This document shows, piece by piece, positions 24,647 through 33,839 of a DNA stretch of 64,000 nucleotides. The notes below the pieces were generated by a model. It searched no databases. It was not told the DNA's origin and saw only the letters and a program-made list of their open reading frames with translations. How positions within the stretch are numbered: position 1 is the stretch's first letter; each line of letters opens with the position of its first letter. Origin of the DNA: Rhizobium sp. R711 (GTDB lineage: Bacteria; Pseudomonadota; Alphaproteobacteria; Rhizobiales; Rhizobiaceae); the NCBI RefSeq assembly GCF_002211365.1, contig NZ_LOKZ01000002.1:62001-126000 (forward strand), read 5' to 3'. The position numbers were made by a program, and so were the translations under genes.

Positions 24647-25114
24647 ATGCGTCTGACCGTCTATTCCGACTACGCGTTGCGGCTCATGATGTACCTCGCG
24701 CTCAAAGGCGAGCGCCTGTCGACGATCGCCGAAATTGCCAAAGCCTACGATATTTCGAAGACGCATCTGATGAAGATCACCCATGAACTCGCACAAAAAG
24801 GCTTGATCGAAACGGTGCGCGGTCGCCAAGGCGGCATGCGGCTTGCCCGAAGCGCCGATGAGATTGGGGTCGGCGAGATCGTTCGATCCTGCGAGCCTGA
24901 CTTTTCGATCGTGCCTTGCATGGAAAATAATGGCGAGATTGTTTGCGTCGTGCAGCCCGCCTGCGTGCTGAAGCGGGCCCTGGGTGCTGCCGCGGCTGCA
25001 TTTCTCGACGTGCTTGACGGCTATACGCTCGCGGACCTGACCCGACCGGCAATGCCGTTGCGTCGTTTGCTTGCTCTGTCTGAGCCGGATATCCACGCGG
25101 GCCTGCCATCATAG
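24647..25114 (+). CDS. nsrR: Rrf2 family regulator, NsrR-like nitric oxide sensor
   Basis: The 155-residue protein begins MRLTVYSDYALRLMMYLAL, the characteristic NsrR start. A winged HTH with IAEIAKAYDISKTHLMKITH follows. Three cysteines near residues 92-107 (VPCMENNGEIVCVVQPACVL, spacing C-x8-C-x5-C) are the expected [2Fe-2S] or [4Fe-4S] cluster ligands. NsrR proteins repress NO-detoxification genes until NO damages the cluster. The adjacent upstream hmp gene is the classical target. I use ATG 24647; an in-frame start 15 bases upstream is possible. NsrR is the best assignment, with a related Rrf2 member as alternative. Confidence 0.9.
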   Translation: MRLTVYSDYALRLMMYLALKGERLSTIAEIAKAYDISKTHLMKITHELAQKGLIETVRGRQGGMRLARSADEIGVGEIVRSCEPDFSIVPCMENNGEIVCVVQPACVLKRALGAAAAAFLDVLDGYTLADLTRPAMPLRRLLALSEPDIHAGLPS

Positions 25115-25719
25115 GACAGGTTGCAGGCCGATCGTCACCTGCCAAACGCGTTCGGCTTACTGTTGCTCCTCCTATCCGGCGATCAGCTTGCGCGTGCTTC
25201 ACATCAATGGCGAGCTGCGCATCGATCCAATGCGCCATTGTCGTCCGCACCATTGCCAACCCGGATTGGCCAGGGCCGTTTTCACCGCCGCGATGCCGTT
25301 CCTTCAATGGTGGCTTGTGGCGGTCGCTCCTGCCTGCGGCAACTTCCTCGCCATGCGACCGGCGCAACTGTTGCCAGGATACTGGAGAATGAGTGGCGTG
25401 AGCAGGGTTCTTTAGAACGTTCGTAAGTCTGCTGCGCGACTGCACGAAGTCGGCTTGTTGTTGCGATGAGGAAGCTAGACGCTCTTTGCCTCCCTCCTCT
25501 TCGTCACGATACGCCCGAAGAGATCAAGAAAATCCCGGACGCGATCAGGGTCAGCCAGGCCGTATTTGCAGTTCATCGACGTCAGAAGATCACCGTTGCC
25601 GCACCGGAACAGGGAACAAGGAAGCCCAGCAGCGCCGCCATCAAGATTCTGGATACTTCGAACGCAAAGGACTGGAACTGCTGCGATAGCAGCCTGCAGA
25701 CGGCGCTTCTCGGCGCCAG
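25115..25719. other. 605-base stretch without a supported gene
   Basis: The short open frames on both strands here have low-complexity, Arg/Ser/Pro-rich translations typical of antisense or non-coding GC-rich DNA, and they share no motif with known families. I see no inverted repeats of IS-end type, tRNA or terminator. It may hold a decayed gene, but I cannot identify one. Confidence 0.4.
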
Positions 25720-26274
25720 CTACGACGCAGATCGCGCGATCGCCACACCTTCTGCCTCTTCGCGGCTCATTGCGAGCACAGCCTTTCCGATATCGAAACT
25801 GAAGCCGCTACGCGCGAACGCGGCCATTTCCTTTGTAACCCGTTCCCGGTCGACGTCGCCACGGCGAAACGGGCCGAAGGCGCGTTTGCGCGCGAAAACG
25901 ATCGCCGCCAATAGATCATCCGCTTCATCAAGTGCGGTTGCAATGACCTCACGATCGACGCCTTTCTGTGACAGCTTATGAGCGATACGACGCTTCGATC
26001 TGCCATTGCGAACACCCGAACGGGTACTGACCTTGGCATAAGCCCTGTCGTTCAGACCCCCATGCTCATAGGCGAAGGCCACCGCGCGATCAGCAACTGC
26101 TTTGAGCTGTCCTTCAGTGATGCCTTCGAATTTCTGTTTCGCCTTCCTCACAATGGCGTCGCACAGTTGTCTTTCCGTCAGCATCTGCCGCTCGAGGCGA
26201 TAGATCGTCGAGTTTCTGGCCCAGCTCAGCATGCGTGCCGTCGGAATATCTGTTGGTGCCTGATTGTCACTCAC
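25720..26274 (-). CDS. recX: RecX family regulatory protein
   Basis: The 184-residue protein shows the RecX three-helix repeat pattern: a first part around YRLERQMLTERQLCDAIVRKA, a middle repeat with GGLNDRAYAKVSTRSGVRNGRSKRRIAHKLSQKGVDRE split over residues 72-112, and a third part near FGPFRRGDVDRERVTKEM. RecX binds the RecA filament and modulates recombination and SOS. It is not beside recA here. Its ATG overlaps the stop of the LysR gene upstream (ATGA at 26271-26274), so it is translated together with that regulator, an unexpected pairing. It may be a second, replicon-borne copy. Confidence 0.85.
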   Translation of the reverse strand: MSDNQAPTDIPTARMLSWARNSTIYRLERQMLTERQLCDAIVRKAKQKFEGITEGQLKAVADRAVAFAYEHGGLNDRAYAKVSTRSGVRNGRSKRRIAHKLSQKGVDREVIATALDEADDLLAAIVFARKRAFGPFRRGDVDRERVTKEMAAFARSGFSFDIGKAVLAMSREEAEGVAIARSAS

Positions 26275-27185
26275 GGATCAGTCGGGCTCCCGGCGCTGAC
26301 CTGCGAGAGCAGCCATGCCGTAAAGGCCAGGCCAAGCGTGTGTTCACGCTTGCCGTCGGGGGTCACGACGTAATAGCTGTTTTCCGTCGACATCGGCTGG
26401 TCGAAGACGATCTTGAGCTTTCCGGCATTCAGCTCTTGTTCGATCAGGTAGAGTGGAAGCAGGGCAAACCCCATCGCCATCGCCGTCGCCTCGATGATCA
26501 TCGAGAACTGGTCGAATCGGTTGCCGCGATATGAGGGGGCGGCGTCTATGTTGCAGTGTTCAAACCACTGGCGCCAGAGACGCGGGCGGGTCGCCAGATG
26601 CAGGAGAGGCCTTTGAAGCAGTTCGATGGGGCTGGCGACGGGATCCGATTGCAATAGGTCCGGACTGGCGACGGGAACGATCTTTTCGTCGCAAAGAAAA
26701 GTGCAGGTTGCCCGTGCCCAAATCGGTTGACCGTAGTGAATGGCAAGGTCGACGTTCTCTTGTTCGAAATCGAATGGCTCTGAGCGAGATGTAACGTCTA
26801 CGAGCGAGCCCGGATAGGCTGCCAGGAAAGCTGGCAGCCTTGGTGTCAGCCAACGACTGCCAAACGTCGGCAGGGTGGCGATCGAAAGTGTCTCTGGTGC
26901 ATCCGAGCCGGATGCTGCGCGGATCATCATCTCTTCGGTCTGGTGCAGCAGGCGTCGTGCTTCAGGCAGCAGCCGCTTGCCGGCGTCCGACAGGATTGCC
27001 CGCTGCCGAACTCGTTCGAAGAGAAGGATGCCGAGCTGTGTCTCCAGCTCCTTGATCTGTCGGCTGACGGCGCTTTGCGTAAGGTTGAGCTCAAGGGCTG
27101 CGCGCGTGAAGTTGCCGTGGCGGGCGGCAGACTCGAATGATTGCAGCGTGGTCAGGTCGGGTATCAGCTTTCGAGGCAATGTCAT
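26271..27185 (-). CDS. LysR family transcriptional regulator of lysine catabolic genes
   Basis: The 304-residue protein has an N-terminal winged HTH (SFESAARHGNFTRAALELN, then TQSAVSRQIKELETQLG, residues 15-50) and a periplasmic-binding-like effector domain, with the GcvA-type PTFGSRWLTPRLPAF. It is divergent from the 2-oxoadipate dioxygenase gene across about 108 bases, the classical position for a LysR activator of that operon. The probable effector is an intermediate such as aminoadipate, oxoadipate or lysine, which is inference. It is translationally coupled to recX downstream. Confidence 0.9.
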   Translation of the reverse strand: MTLPRKLIPDLTTLQSFESAARHGNFTRAALELNLTQSAVSRQIKELETQLGILLFERVRQRAILSDAGKRLLPEARRLLHQTEEMMIRAASGSDAPETLSIATLPTFGSRWLTPRLPAFLAAYPGSLVDVTSRSEPFDFEQENVDLAIHYGQPIWARATCTFLCDEKIVPVASPDLLQSDPVASPIELLQRPLLHLATRPRLWRQWFEHCNIDAAPSYRGNRFDQFSMIIEATAMAMGFALLPLYLIEQELNAGKLKIVFDQPMSTENSYYVVTPDGKREHTLGLAFTAWLLSQVSAGSPTDP

Positions 27186-27293
27186 GCTAAAACCGCATTA
27201 TCTCAGCTTCATTTGTCGTTATTCATCTACTCTACGTGCGATATGATCGCAATCCAGAATGAACTCGTCGAATTGACGTCCGTGAGAAAACAT

Positions 27294-28694
27294 ATGTCGA
27301 ACAGAACTTACGCCTCCTCCTGCACGATCCGCTCCGCGTTTTCTGCGGCCATGTCGGCCATGTATCGGACCGAGGTACCCGCCTACGGCACGCTGATGGA
27401 TATTGTTGCCACAGTCAACGCGCATGCGCTGGCCGCCGATCCGACCCTCAAGCGCAGACTGCAAGAAACGGACACATTGGAGCGTGTCTCGCAGGAGCGT
27501 CACGGCGCCATTCGTCTCGGAACCGCTGCCGAACTTTCGATGATGAGACGCGTCTTTGCGGTCATGGGAATGTATCCTGTCGGTTATTATGATCTCAGCG
27601 AAGCGGGGGTACCGGTCCACTCCACCGCTTTCCGGCCGGTCGGCGACGCGGCGCTGAAGCGCAACCCGTTCCGCGTCTTCACCTCCCTGCTGCGCCTCGA
27701 CCTGATTGCCGACGAAGCGCTGCGGATGCAAGCCGAGGCGATCGTGCAACAACGTCAGATCTTCACGGCCGCCGCCATCGAACTGACGGAGAAAGCCGAG
27801 CATCAGGGCGGTCTCGATGACGATGATGCCAAGCACTTTGTTGCGGAAGTGCTGGAAACCTTTCGCTGGCATGATCAGGCGAATGTGGATCTTGGCATGT
27901 ACAGGCGCCTGCATGACGCGCACCGGCTGATTGCCGACGTCGTCTCCTTCAAGGGGCCACATATCAATCATCTGACGCCGCGCACGCTCGATATCGATCA
28001 GGTGCAGCGTTTGATGCCGGAGCACGGCATCGCGCCGAAGGCGGTCGTCGAAGGCCCGCCAAGTCGTCGCTGCGCAATTCTGCTGCGGCAGACATCGTTC
28101 AAGGCTCTTGAGGAAGCTGTTTCCTTCAAGGATGCGAACGGAAATTGGCAAAAGGGGACCCACACTGCCCGTTTCGGAGAAATCGAAAGCCGTGGCATCG
28201 CGCTGACGCCAAAAGGCCGCGCGCTCTACGACAAGCTCCTGACGGATTCACGTATGGCCGTGCGTCCCGCCGCCGACGGCACGAATGCTGCCGCCTACGA
28301 GACGGCGCTTGCCGATGCCTTTGTGCCCTTCCCGGACGACTGGGCCGAAATCCGTGCACAGCGGCTTGGCTATTTCCGTTATTGGCTGACGGACAAGGGC
28401 AACAGCGCGGTCGCGTCGGCCGAATGCAGCGTCGATCAACTGGTGGCGGACGGCCTCGTCGGCTTCGATCCGATCGTCTACGAAGACTTCCTGCCCGTCA
28501 GCGCGGCCGGCATCTTCCAGTCCAACCTCGGCGACGAGACGGCGCAGGAGTTCACCGCCAACCCCAATCAGCAGCGCTTCGAGCGTGATCTCGGGACCTC
28601 TGTTCTCAATGAATTTGATCACTATGCCGATATCGAGGCGCAATCGATCGCTGACTGCCGGGCTCGCCTGACCGCCGTTGAAGCAGCCGAGTGA
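27294..28694 (+). CDS. hglS: 2-oxoadipate dioxygenase/decarboxylase (HglS/YdcJ, DUF1338)
   Basis: The start at ATG 27294 gives 466 residues, close to characterised HglS (about 464). The family residues are present: VHSTAFRPV near residue 115, with a metal-ligand His and the substrate-binding Arg, the second His in KGPHINHLTPRTLDID, and the metal-ligand Glu in FGEIESRGIALTPKGRALYD. HglS is an Fe(II) enzyme of the VOC superfamily that converts 2-oxoadipate to 2-hydroxyglutarate in lysine breakdown. The next two genes make its substrate, and the LysR gene faces it. An in-frame start at 27243 is possible but adds residues unlike the family. Confidence 0.92.
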   Translation: MSNRTYASSCTIRSAFSAAMSAMYRTEVPAYGTLMDIVATVNAHALAADPTLKRRLQETDTLERVSQERHGAIRLGTAAELSMMRRVFAVMGMYPVGYYDLSEAGVPVHSTAFRPVGDAALKRNPFRVFTSLLRLDLIADEALRMQAEAIVQQRQIFTAAAIELTEKAEHQGGLDDDDAKHFVAEVLETFRWHDQANVDLGMYRRLHDAHRLIADVVSFKGPHINHLTPRTLDIDQVQRLMPEHGIAPKAVVEGPPSRRCAILLRQTSFKALEEAVSFKDANGNWQKGTHTARFGEIESRGIALTPKGRALYDKLLTDSRMAVRPAADGTNAAAYETALADAFVPFPDDWAEIRAQRLGYFRYWLTDKGNSAVASAECSVDQLVADGLVGFDPIVYEDFLPVSAAGIFQSNLGDETAQEFTANPNQQRFERDLGTSVLNEFDHYADIEAQSIADCRARLTAVEAAE

Positions 28695-28747
28695 AGCTAT
28701 TCCACGGCAACTGGCACATATCAAACACCAAGATAAAGGGTCCTCAC

Positions 28748-30280
28748 ATGACCATCGCAGCAAGAGCAGTCAATGTAGAGCAGGAGGCCGTTGCGCTTCT
28801 CGATAAGATCGGCGTCGACAAGGCGCTCTATACCGGCGGCGACATGGCCTCCTATAGCCCGGTCACGGGCGCGCAACTGGCGGCCCTGAAAACAGACAGC
28901 CGGGAAGCGGCGACCGCGAAGATAGAAAAGGCTGCCGACGCCTTCAAGGCCTGGCGCCTTGTCCCCGCACCCAAGCGCGGTGAACTTGTCCGCCTGCTCG
29001 GCGAGGAGCTGCGTACGGTCAAGATCGAACTTGGTCGATTGGTGTCGATTGAGGCCGGCAAAATTCCGTCCGAAGGTCTCGGTGAAGTGCAGGAAATGAT
29101 CGACATCTGCGATTTCGCGGTCGGTCTTTCCCGTCAGCTTTACGGCCTGACCATTGCAACCGAACGGCCCGGCCATCGAATGATGGAAACCTGGCACCCG
29201 CTCGGCGTCGTTGGCGTCATTTCCGCCTTCAATTTCCCAGTCGCGGTCTGGGCCTGGAACGCGGCCCTTGCTCTGGTCTGCGGCAACGCGGTCGTGTGGA
29301 AGCCTTCCGAAAAGACGCCGCTCACCGCCCTTGCCTCGCAAGCCATTCTGCAGCGTGCGATTGCCCGTTTCGGCGATGCACCAGTGGGCTTGAGCGAAGT
29401 GCTGATCGGCGATCGCACCATGGGTGAGGTCCTTGTCGACCATCCGAAGGTGCCGGTTGTTTCCGCGACGGGTTCGACGCGGATGGGTCGCGAGGTTGGA
29501 CCGCGTCTTGCTCGCCGCTTTGCCCGATCGATCCTGGAGCTCGGCGGCAACAATGCAGGTATCGTCTGCCCATCGGCCGATCTCGACATGGCGTTGCGTG
29601 CCATCGCCTTCGGCGCCATGGGTACGGCGGGCCAGCGCTGCACGACGCTTCGCCGCCTCTTCGTGCATGACAGCGTCTACGACCAGCTCGTGCCACGGCT
29701 GAAAAAGGCTTATGCCAATGTCTCCGTCGGCAATCCGCTCGAAAGCACGGCGCTCGTCGGTCCACTGATCGACAAGCTTGCCTTCGAGGGGATGCAAAAG
29801 GCGCTTGGCGAGGCGAAGGCCCATGGCGGCGCCGTAAACGGCGGCGATCGTGTCGCGATGCCAAACGACAACGCCTACTACGTCAGGCCGGCGCTGGTGG
29901 AAATGCCCTCCCAGGTCGGGCCAGTGCTCGAAGAAACCTTCGCGCCGATCCTCTACGTGATGAAATATACCGACTTCGACAAGGTGATCGAAGACCATAA
30001 CGCCGTTGGTGCCGGTCTGTCGTCGTCAATCTTTACGCTGGACCTGCGGGAAGCCGAACGCTTCCTGGCTGCTGACGGTTCCGATTGCGGTATTGCCAAC
30101 GTCAACATCGGAACGTCAGGCGCCGAAATCGGCGGTGCATTCGGGGGCGAGAAGGAAACGGGCGGCGGGCGCGAATCCGGTTCCGACGCCTGGAAGGCCT
30201 ACATGCGCCGCGCCACCAACACGATCAACTACTCCAAGGCGCTACCGCTTGCCCAGGGCGTCTCCTTCGAGATCGAGTAG
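28748..30280 (+). CDS. amaB: L-2-aminoadipate-6-semialdehyde dehydrogenase (ALDH7, AmaB)
   Basis: The 510-residue protein matches the ALDH7/antiquitin group. Visible features are WHPLGVVGVISAFNFPVAVW, the NAD-binding VSATGSTRMGREVG, ELGGNNAGIV with the general base region, and the catalytic Cys in TAGQRCTTLRRLFVH near residue 300. In this pathway it oxidises aminoadipate semialdehyde to 2-aminoadipate with NAD. The start at ATG 28748 lies 53 bases after hglS. The aminotransferase follows after 8 bases, so the three genes form one transcription unit. Betaine-aldehyde-type activity is a lesser alternative. Confidence 0.9.
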   Translation: MTIAARAVNVEQEAVALLDKIGVDKALYTGGDMASYSPVTGAQLAALKTDSREAATAKIEKAADAFKAWRLVPAPKRGELVRLLGEELRTVKIELGRLVSIEAGKIPSEGLGEVQEMIDICDFAVGLSRQLYGLTIATERPGHRMMETWHPLGVVGVISAFNFPVAVWAWNAALALVCGNAVVWKPSEKTPLTALASQAILQRAIARFGDAPVGLSEVLIGDRTMGEVLVDHPKVPVVSATGSTRMGREVGPRLARRFARSILELGGNNAGIVCPSADLDMALRAIAFGAMGTAGQRCTTLRRLFVHDSVYDQLVPRLKKAYANVSVGNPLESTALVGPLIDKLAFEGMQKALGEAKAHGGAVNGGDRVAMPNDNAYYVRPALVEMPSQVGPVLEETFAPILYVMKYTDFDKVIEDHNAVGAGLSSSIFTLDLREAERFLAADGSDCGIANVNIGTSGAEIGGAFGGEKETGGGRESGSDAWKAYMRRATNTINYSKALPLAQGVSFEIE

Positions 30281-30288
30281 GCGCGACC

Positions 30289-31521
30289 ATGACGATCGAT
30301 GTTAAAATCGAGGAGGCGGGCTTTGTGCCCGCCGCAAGAATATCCGCCATCGGCGTCTCCGAAATTCTTAAGATCGGCGCGCGCGCAGCGGCCATGAAGC
30401 GGGAAGGCCGACCAGTCATCATCCTCGGAGCCGGCGAACCCGATTTCGAAACGCCGGAGCACGTCAAGCAGGCCGCTTGGGACGCCATGCAGCGCGGCGA
30501 CACCAAGTATACGGCGCTCGACGGTACCCCGGCGCTGAAGCAAGCGATCCGCACCAAGTTTGAGCGCGAAAATGGTCTCGCGTTCGACGTCAGCGAAATA
30601 ACGGTCGCGACTGGCGCCAAACAGATTCTTTTCAACGCGATGATGGCAAGCGTCGGACCGGGCGATGAGGTCATCATTCCCACGCCCTACTGGACCTCCT
30701 ACTCCGACATTGTTCAGATCTGCGAAGGCAAGCCCGTTCTCGTTGCCTGCGATGCAAGGAGCGGATTTCGGCTGACCGCCGAGAAGCTCGAAGCGGCGAT
30801 CACGCCGCAAACACGCTGGCTGTTGCTGAATTCGCCGTCCAATCCTTCCGGTGCAGCTTACAGCGCCGACGATTATCGACCGCTGTTGGACGTGCTCCTC
30901 AGGCACCCGCATGTCTGGCTGATGGTGGACGACATGTACGAGCACATCGTCTATGACGATTTCCCTTTCGTCACACCGTTGCAGCTGGAACCGCGCCTGC
31001 GTGAACGAACGCTTACGATCAATGGCGTCTCGAAGGCCTATGCCATGACCGGGTGGCGCATCGGCTATGCTGGCGGTCCCAAGGCGCTCATCAAGGCGAT
31101 GGCCGTGGTACAGAGCCAGGCGACGTCCTGCCCGTCGTCGATCAGTCAGGCCGCGGCCGTTGCGGCGCTTAACGGGCCGCAGGATTTTCTGACTGAGCGG
31201 ACTGAGAGCTTCAGACGCCGGCGCGATCTTGTCGTTTCGGGTCTGAACCGCATCGACGGCCTTGATTGTCGCACTCCTGAGGGCGCCTTTTATACGTTTT
31301 CCGGATGTGGCGGAATTCTCGGCCGAAGAACGCCGGGCGGTCGCAAGATCACGACTGACAGCGAGTTTTGCGCCTACCTTCTTGAAGAAGCGAATGTCGC
31401 CGTCGTACCAGGTTCGGCCTTCGGCCTTTCGCCGTACTTCAGGATCTCCTACGCGTCATCGGAATCGGACCTCAGGGAAGCCTTGGAGCGGATCGCGACC
31501 GCTTGCCGGTGTCTCACGTAA
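30289..31521 (+). CDS. Class I PLP aminotransferase, probable 2-aminoadipate aminotransferase
   Basis: The 410-residue fold-type I aminotransferase has ILGAGEPDFETPEHVKQAA, ITVATGAKQILFNAM, NSPSNPSGAAYS and the PLP lysine in NGVSKAYAMTGWRIGYAGGP near residue 245. It resembles aspartate aminotransferase A. Its place directly after hglS and amaB indicates a role in turning 2-aminoadipate into 2-oxoadipate, with 2-oxoglutarate as the likely amino acceptor. General aromatic or aspartate transamination cannot be excluded from sequence alone. The gene ends at 31521 and no terminator is apparent in the following 215 bases. Confidence 0.88.
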   Translation: MTIDVKIEEAGFVPAARISAIGVSEILKIGARAAAMKREGRPVIILGAGEPDFETPEHVKQAAWDAMQRGDTKYTALDGTPALKQAIRTKFERENGLAFDVSEITVATGAKQILFNAMMASVGPGDEVIIPTPYWTSYSDIVQICEGKPVLVACDARSGFRLTAEKLEAAITPQTRWLLLNSPSNPSGAAYSADDYRPLLDVLLRHPHVWLMVDDMYEHIVYDDFPFVTPLQLEPRLRERTLTINGVSKAYAMTGWRIGYAGGPKALIKAMAVVQSQATSCPSSISQAAAVAALNGPQDFLTERTESFRRRRDLVVSGLNRIDGLDCRTPEGAFYTFSGCGGILGRRTPGGRKITTDSEFCAYLLEEANVAVVPGSAFGLSPYFRISYASSESDLREALERIATACRCLT

Positions 31522-31736
31522 TTCAAACTCCGTGAGGCCAGTTGGCTTGCCAGTTCCGGCGAATTTTCGCAACGCACTGGAGAAGTCATGGCCGACATCG
31601 CAAGCTGGATTTTGTCAGCATTGGGTGAAAACCGGCCGACCGGTCAGCCCGCTGTACGCCTGCGATTGCTCGTGCCAAATGTCGTCGAGTTCGTCGACGA
31701 CGACCATCCTCAATGGCTAGCCCAATCAACGAGCGC

Positions 31737-32252
31737 TCATCGTTGTTCGGCGGGCCGACGTGCATGTTTGATAATCGTCATGTGGGAGCAAATGCAGGCC
31801 GACAACACAAAGGCAAAAATAATAGTCCCGGGTGGTGAATAGGATAGCGGCAGCAAAGACCAGTCGCCCCGCAGCAATTGCGGCAACGACAAGCCGGAAA
31901 GGCCGGCTTGTGCCACTGCAGCGCGACCCATGGTGAGACCCGTTGCGATCAGCGCGACGTGCGCATGGATGAATACTGTTCGCGGGTATTGTTGCGCTCG
32001 CAATGCAAGCCGAATTCCAAAAAGCGATGCGAGCATCAAAAGTACCATAGCACTCCAGATTTCAACGCCGGGTACCGCAAATAACAGATAGATGGGCTCT
32101 CGCATGATTGGAAGTAGGATCATATAAGTCCACCAGGCAGATGGGTTTGCGGGATAGTTGTCCAATAGCAGCATGCTGATGAGGAAGACCGCCGCGATTG
32201 TGTAAGCCAGTGATGGCCCCAGCCGCATCAGCGTGAGTATAGCTGTCCGCAT
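31737..32252 (-). CDS. Multi-pass membrane protein, unknown function
   Basis: Translation from ATG 32252 (MRTAILTLMRL) gives 171 residues; a longer reading from 32423 would add a charged 57-residue leader. Four hydrophobic segments are apparent (LAYTIAAVFLISMLLL; IWSAMVLLMLASLFGIRLAL; HVALIATGLTMGRAAVAQ; TIIFAFVLSACICSHM). I do not recognise the family. It is divergent from the TadD-like lipoprotein gene and could belong to the tad locus edge, or it may be an independent gene. Confidence 0.6.
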   Translation of the reverse strand: MRTAILTLMRLGPSLAYTIAAVFLISMLLLDNYPANPSAWWTYMILLPIMREPIYLLFAVPGVEIWSAMVLLMLASLFGIRLALRAQQYPRTVFIHAHVALIATGLTMGRAAVAQAGLSGLSLPQLLRGDWSLLPLSYSPPGTIIFAFVLSACICSHMTIIKHARRPAEQR

Positions 32253-32539
32253 AGTTTCATCCCTGGCCTTTTCGGAGCGCAGCAACCATCGATAGAAACC
32301 ATATAGCTGACGATGATTAACTTTCACTCTACGAATCACATAATCCACGAACCCGCCTCTTTCGGCGGCGCATATTTGATCATCTGGCATTTCGTGTGTG
32401 TCAGCGTAACCTGCATATGTCACTATTTTGCGACTTGCGTTCTAAATTCTTGAGTTGTTAGCTTTTTTTCGGGAAGATTTCTCGTGAATCCATCCGAACG
32501 TGTGTTTAGGATGTGACAAAATCGGGGGATCAATTGCAG

Positions 32540-33064
32540 ATGTTGCAGATTAGGGCTCGGATTGGACGCTGTGCTTTATTGTTTGCGAGCGTAGGGATGC
32601 TGGTCGCGTGCCAGTCATCCAGCTTTGATGATCTCGCCGCCTTTGGCGATAGTGCAAACACCCTAAAAGATGAATCAGCGGTCGCCTTCTATAAGAACGA
32701 CGAACTCATCACTGTCGGCAAGCGGCAGTTTCAGGAAAAGAACTACGGAAAATCCTACGCCATTTACAAGCGTGCTGTTGATGTCTTTCCTGAAGATCCG
32801 GCCGCTTGGCTGGGCCTTGCGGCCTCCGCCGACATGGTGGCCCGCTTTGATACGTCCGACCGTGCTTACCAGCAACTTTCGAGAATGATCGGCAACACGC
32901 CAGTCTACTACAACAACATCGGATACTCCCACCTCTTGCGTGGTGACCTGCGAGCAGCCAGAGGGTATTTCCTAAAAGCCTACGAGCTCGATCCCGCAAA
33001 CGAGGTGACGGCGCGAAATCTTGAATTAATGAAGAACAGCGTGAATTTCGCACAGCGCGGGTAG
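32540..33064 (+). CDS. tadD: TadD-like TPR lipoprotein
   Basis: The frame may start at GTG 32513 or ATG 32540; the latter gives a compact lipoprotein signal (IGRCALLFASVGMLVACQSS) with the lipobox LVAC at about residue 24. The mature part has TPR-like helices: FQEKNYGKSYAIYKRAVDVFPEDPAAWLG, then YYNNIGYSHLLRGDLRAARG and FLKAYELDPANEVTARNLELM. TadD proteins are outer-membrane TPR lipoproteins of Flp pilus systems that help the secretin assemble. It is on the opposite strand from the main tad genes and convergent with the coiled-coil protein gene. The assignment rests on domain type and neighbourhood. Confidence 0.8.
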   Translation: MLQIRARIGRCALLFASVGMLVACQSSSFDDLAAFGDSANTLKDESAVAFYKNDELITVGKRQFQEKNYGKSYAIYKRAVDVFPEDPAAWLGLAASADMVARFDTSDRAYQQLSRMIGNTPVYYNNIGYSHLLRGDLRAARGYFLKAYELDPANEVTARNLELMKNSVNFAQRG

Positions 33065-33190
33065 TTTTCCTGCCCGCTCGGTTCGGGTCAAGATTCCGCG
33101 GCGGGCAATTTCGACATGTTTCTTCTCTTCTTCTTCTTCATGACTTGAGTCGCGCTTTGATTGCCTTGGAAGGTTCCTCGACATCGCGGT

Positions 33191-33757
33191 TCATGGGACC
33201 TTCCTTAGTATAAGCTTGCCTTCCGGCGAGACGGTTCGTTCATAGCGCGGCAGGTTGTCGACCGCGCCGCCTGTGGTATCGATGGATGCCAGACTGCCGT
33301 CCGGAGGCACATTTCCTACTGGCTGCGCGGGAGGCGATGGCGCGAAATATTGCGTTGGTTCCTTGCCGGGCGCGCTTAGAACCAAACCTGCGCCGACCCG
33401 CATATTCATTTGGCTAGAACGCATTCGTTCATCCAAAGCGGAAATCGTCTTTTGCAGGCTTTCCATGTTCTCGCGGATGATGGCGGCTTCGTCGGCCCTG
33501 GCCTTCCCTACCTGCCTGTCTACCTGGACTTTGAGGCCATCAATCGACCTCTTGAGCGCATCAATGGCCTCTCGGCTTTCGCGAACATCCGCTGAGTTTT
33601 TAGCAGTATAGATCAGGATGCCTGCATTGATGGGCAAAAGCAGCAGAACGAGTGCGATGAACGGCGCATTTCTTGAGCGAGTCTGCTCTCCGGCCAATCG
33701 CATAGGATGCGCCTTTGTGTGGTCCACTTCGGTGTCAAGATCTGGGATACTAGCCAC
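33191..33757 (-). CDS. Membrane-anchored coiled-coil protein of the tad locus
   Basis: The 188-residue product has a cytoplasmic N-terminus, one membrane helix (APFIALVLLLLPINAGILIY, about residues 32-50), and then a coiled-coil (REAIDALKRSIDGLKVQVD with REN and LDERM heptads, about 60-115). A Pro-rich C-terminal tail follows, containing YFAPSPPAQPVGNVPPDG and the ending VSPEGKLILRKVP. I do not recognise a family. It lies 82 bases after the AAA+ gene, so it is probably the last member of that operon and may be a periplasmic spacer or accessory of the pilus machine. Confidence 0.7.
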   Translation of the reverse strand: MASIPDLDTEVDHTKAHPMRLAGEQTRSRNAPFIALVLLLLPINAGILIYTAKNSADVRESREAIDALKRSIDGLKVQVDRQVGKARADEAAIIRENMESLQKTISALDERMRSSQMNMRVGAGLVLSAPGKEPTQYFAPSPPAQPVGNVPPDGSLASIDTTGGAVDNLPRYERTVSPEGKLILRKVP

Positions 33758-33839
33758 TCACTCTACTCCGCCTGAAGTCATTGCATCAGTGTTTCATAAA
33801 TTTCTTAAGAGCGCGCGCCGCGATCAGCCATGTTGACCA

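Noticed and set aside
24777..25445. A 222-codon minus-strand frame, considered as an IS transposase remnant
   Set aside because: No DDE, DEDD or serine recombinase motif, no terminal inverted repeats, and it overlaps nsrR in antisense.
31588..31842. Possible 84-residue gene after the aminotransferase
   Set aside because: The translation has no consistent features, it overlaps the membrane protein gene on the other strand, and no good ribosome binding site is present.
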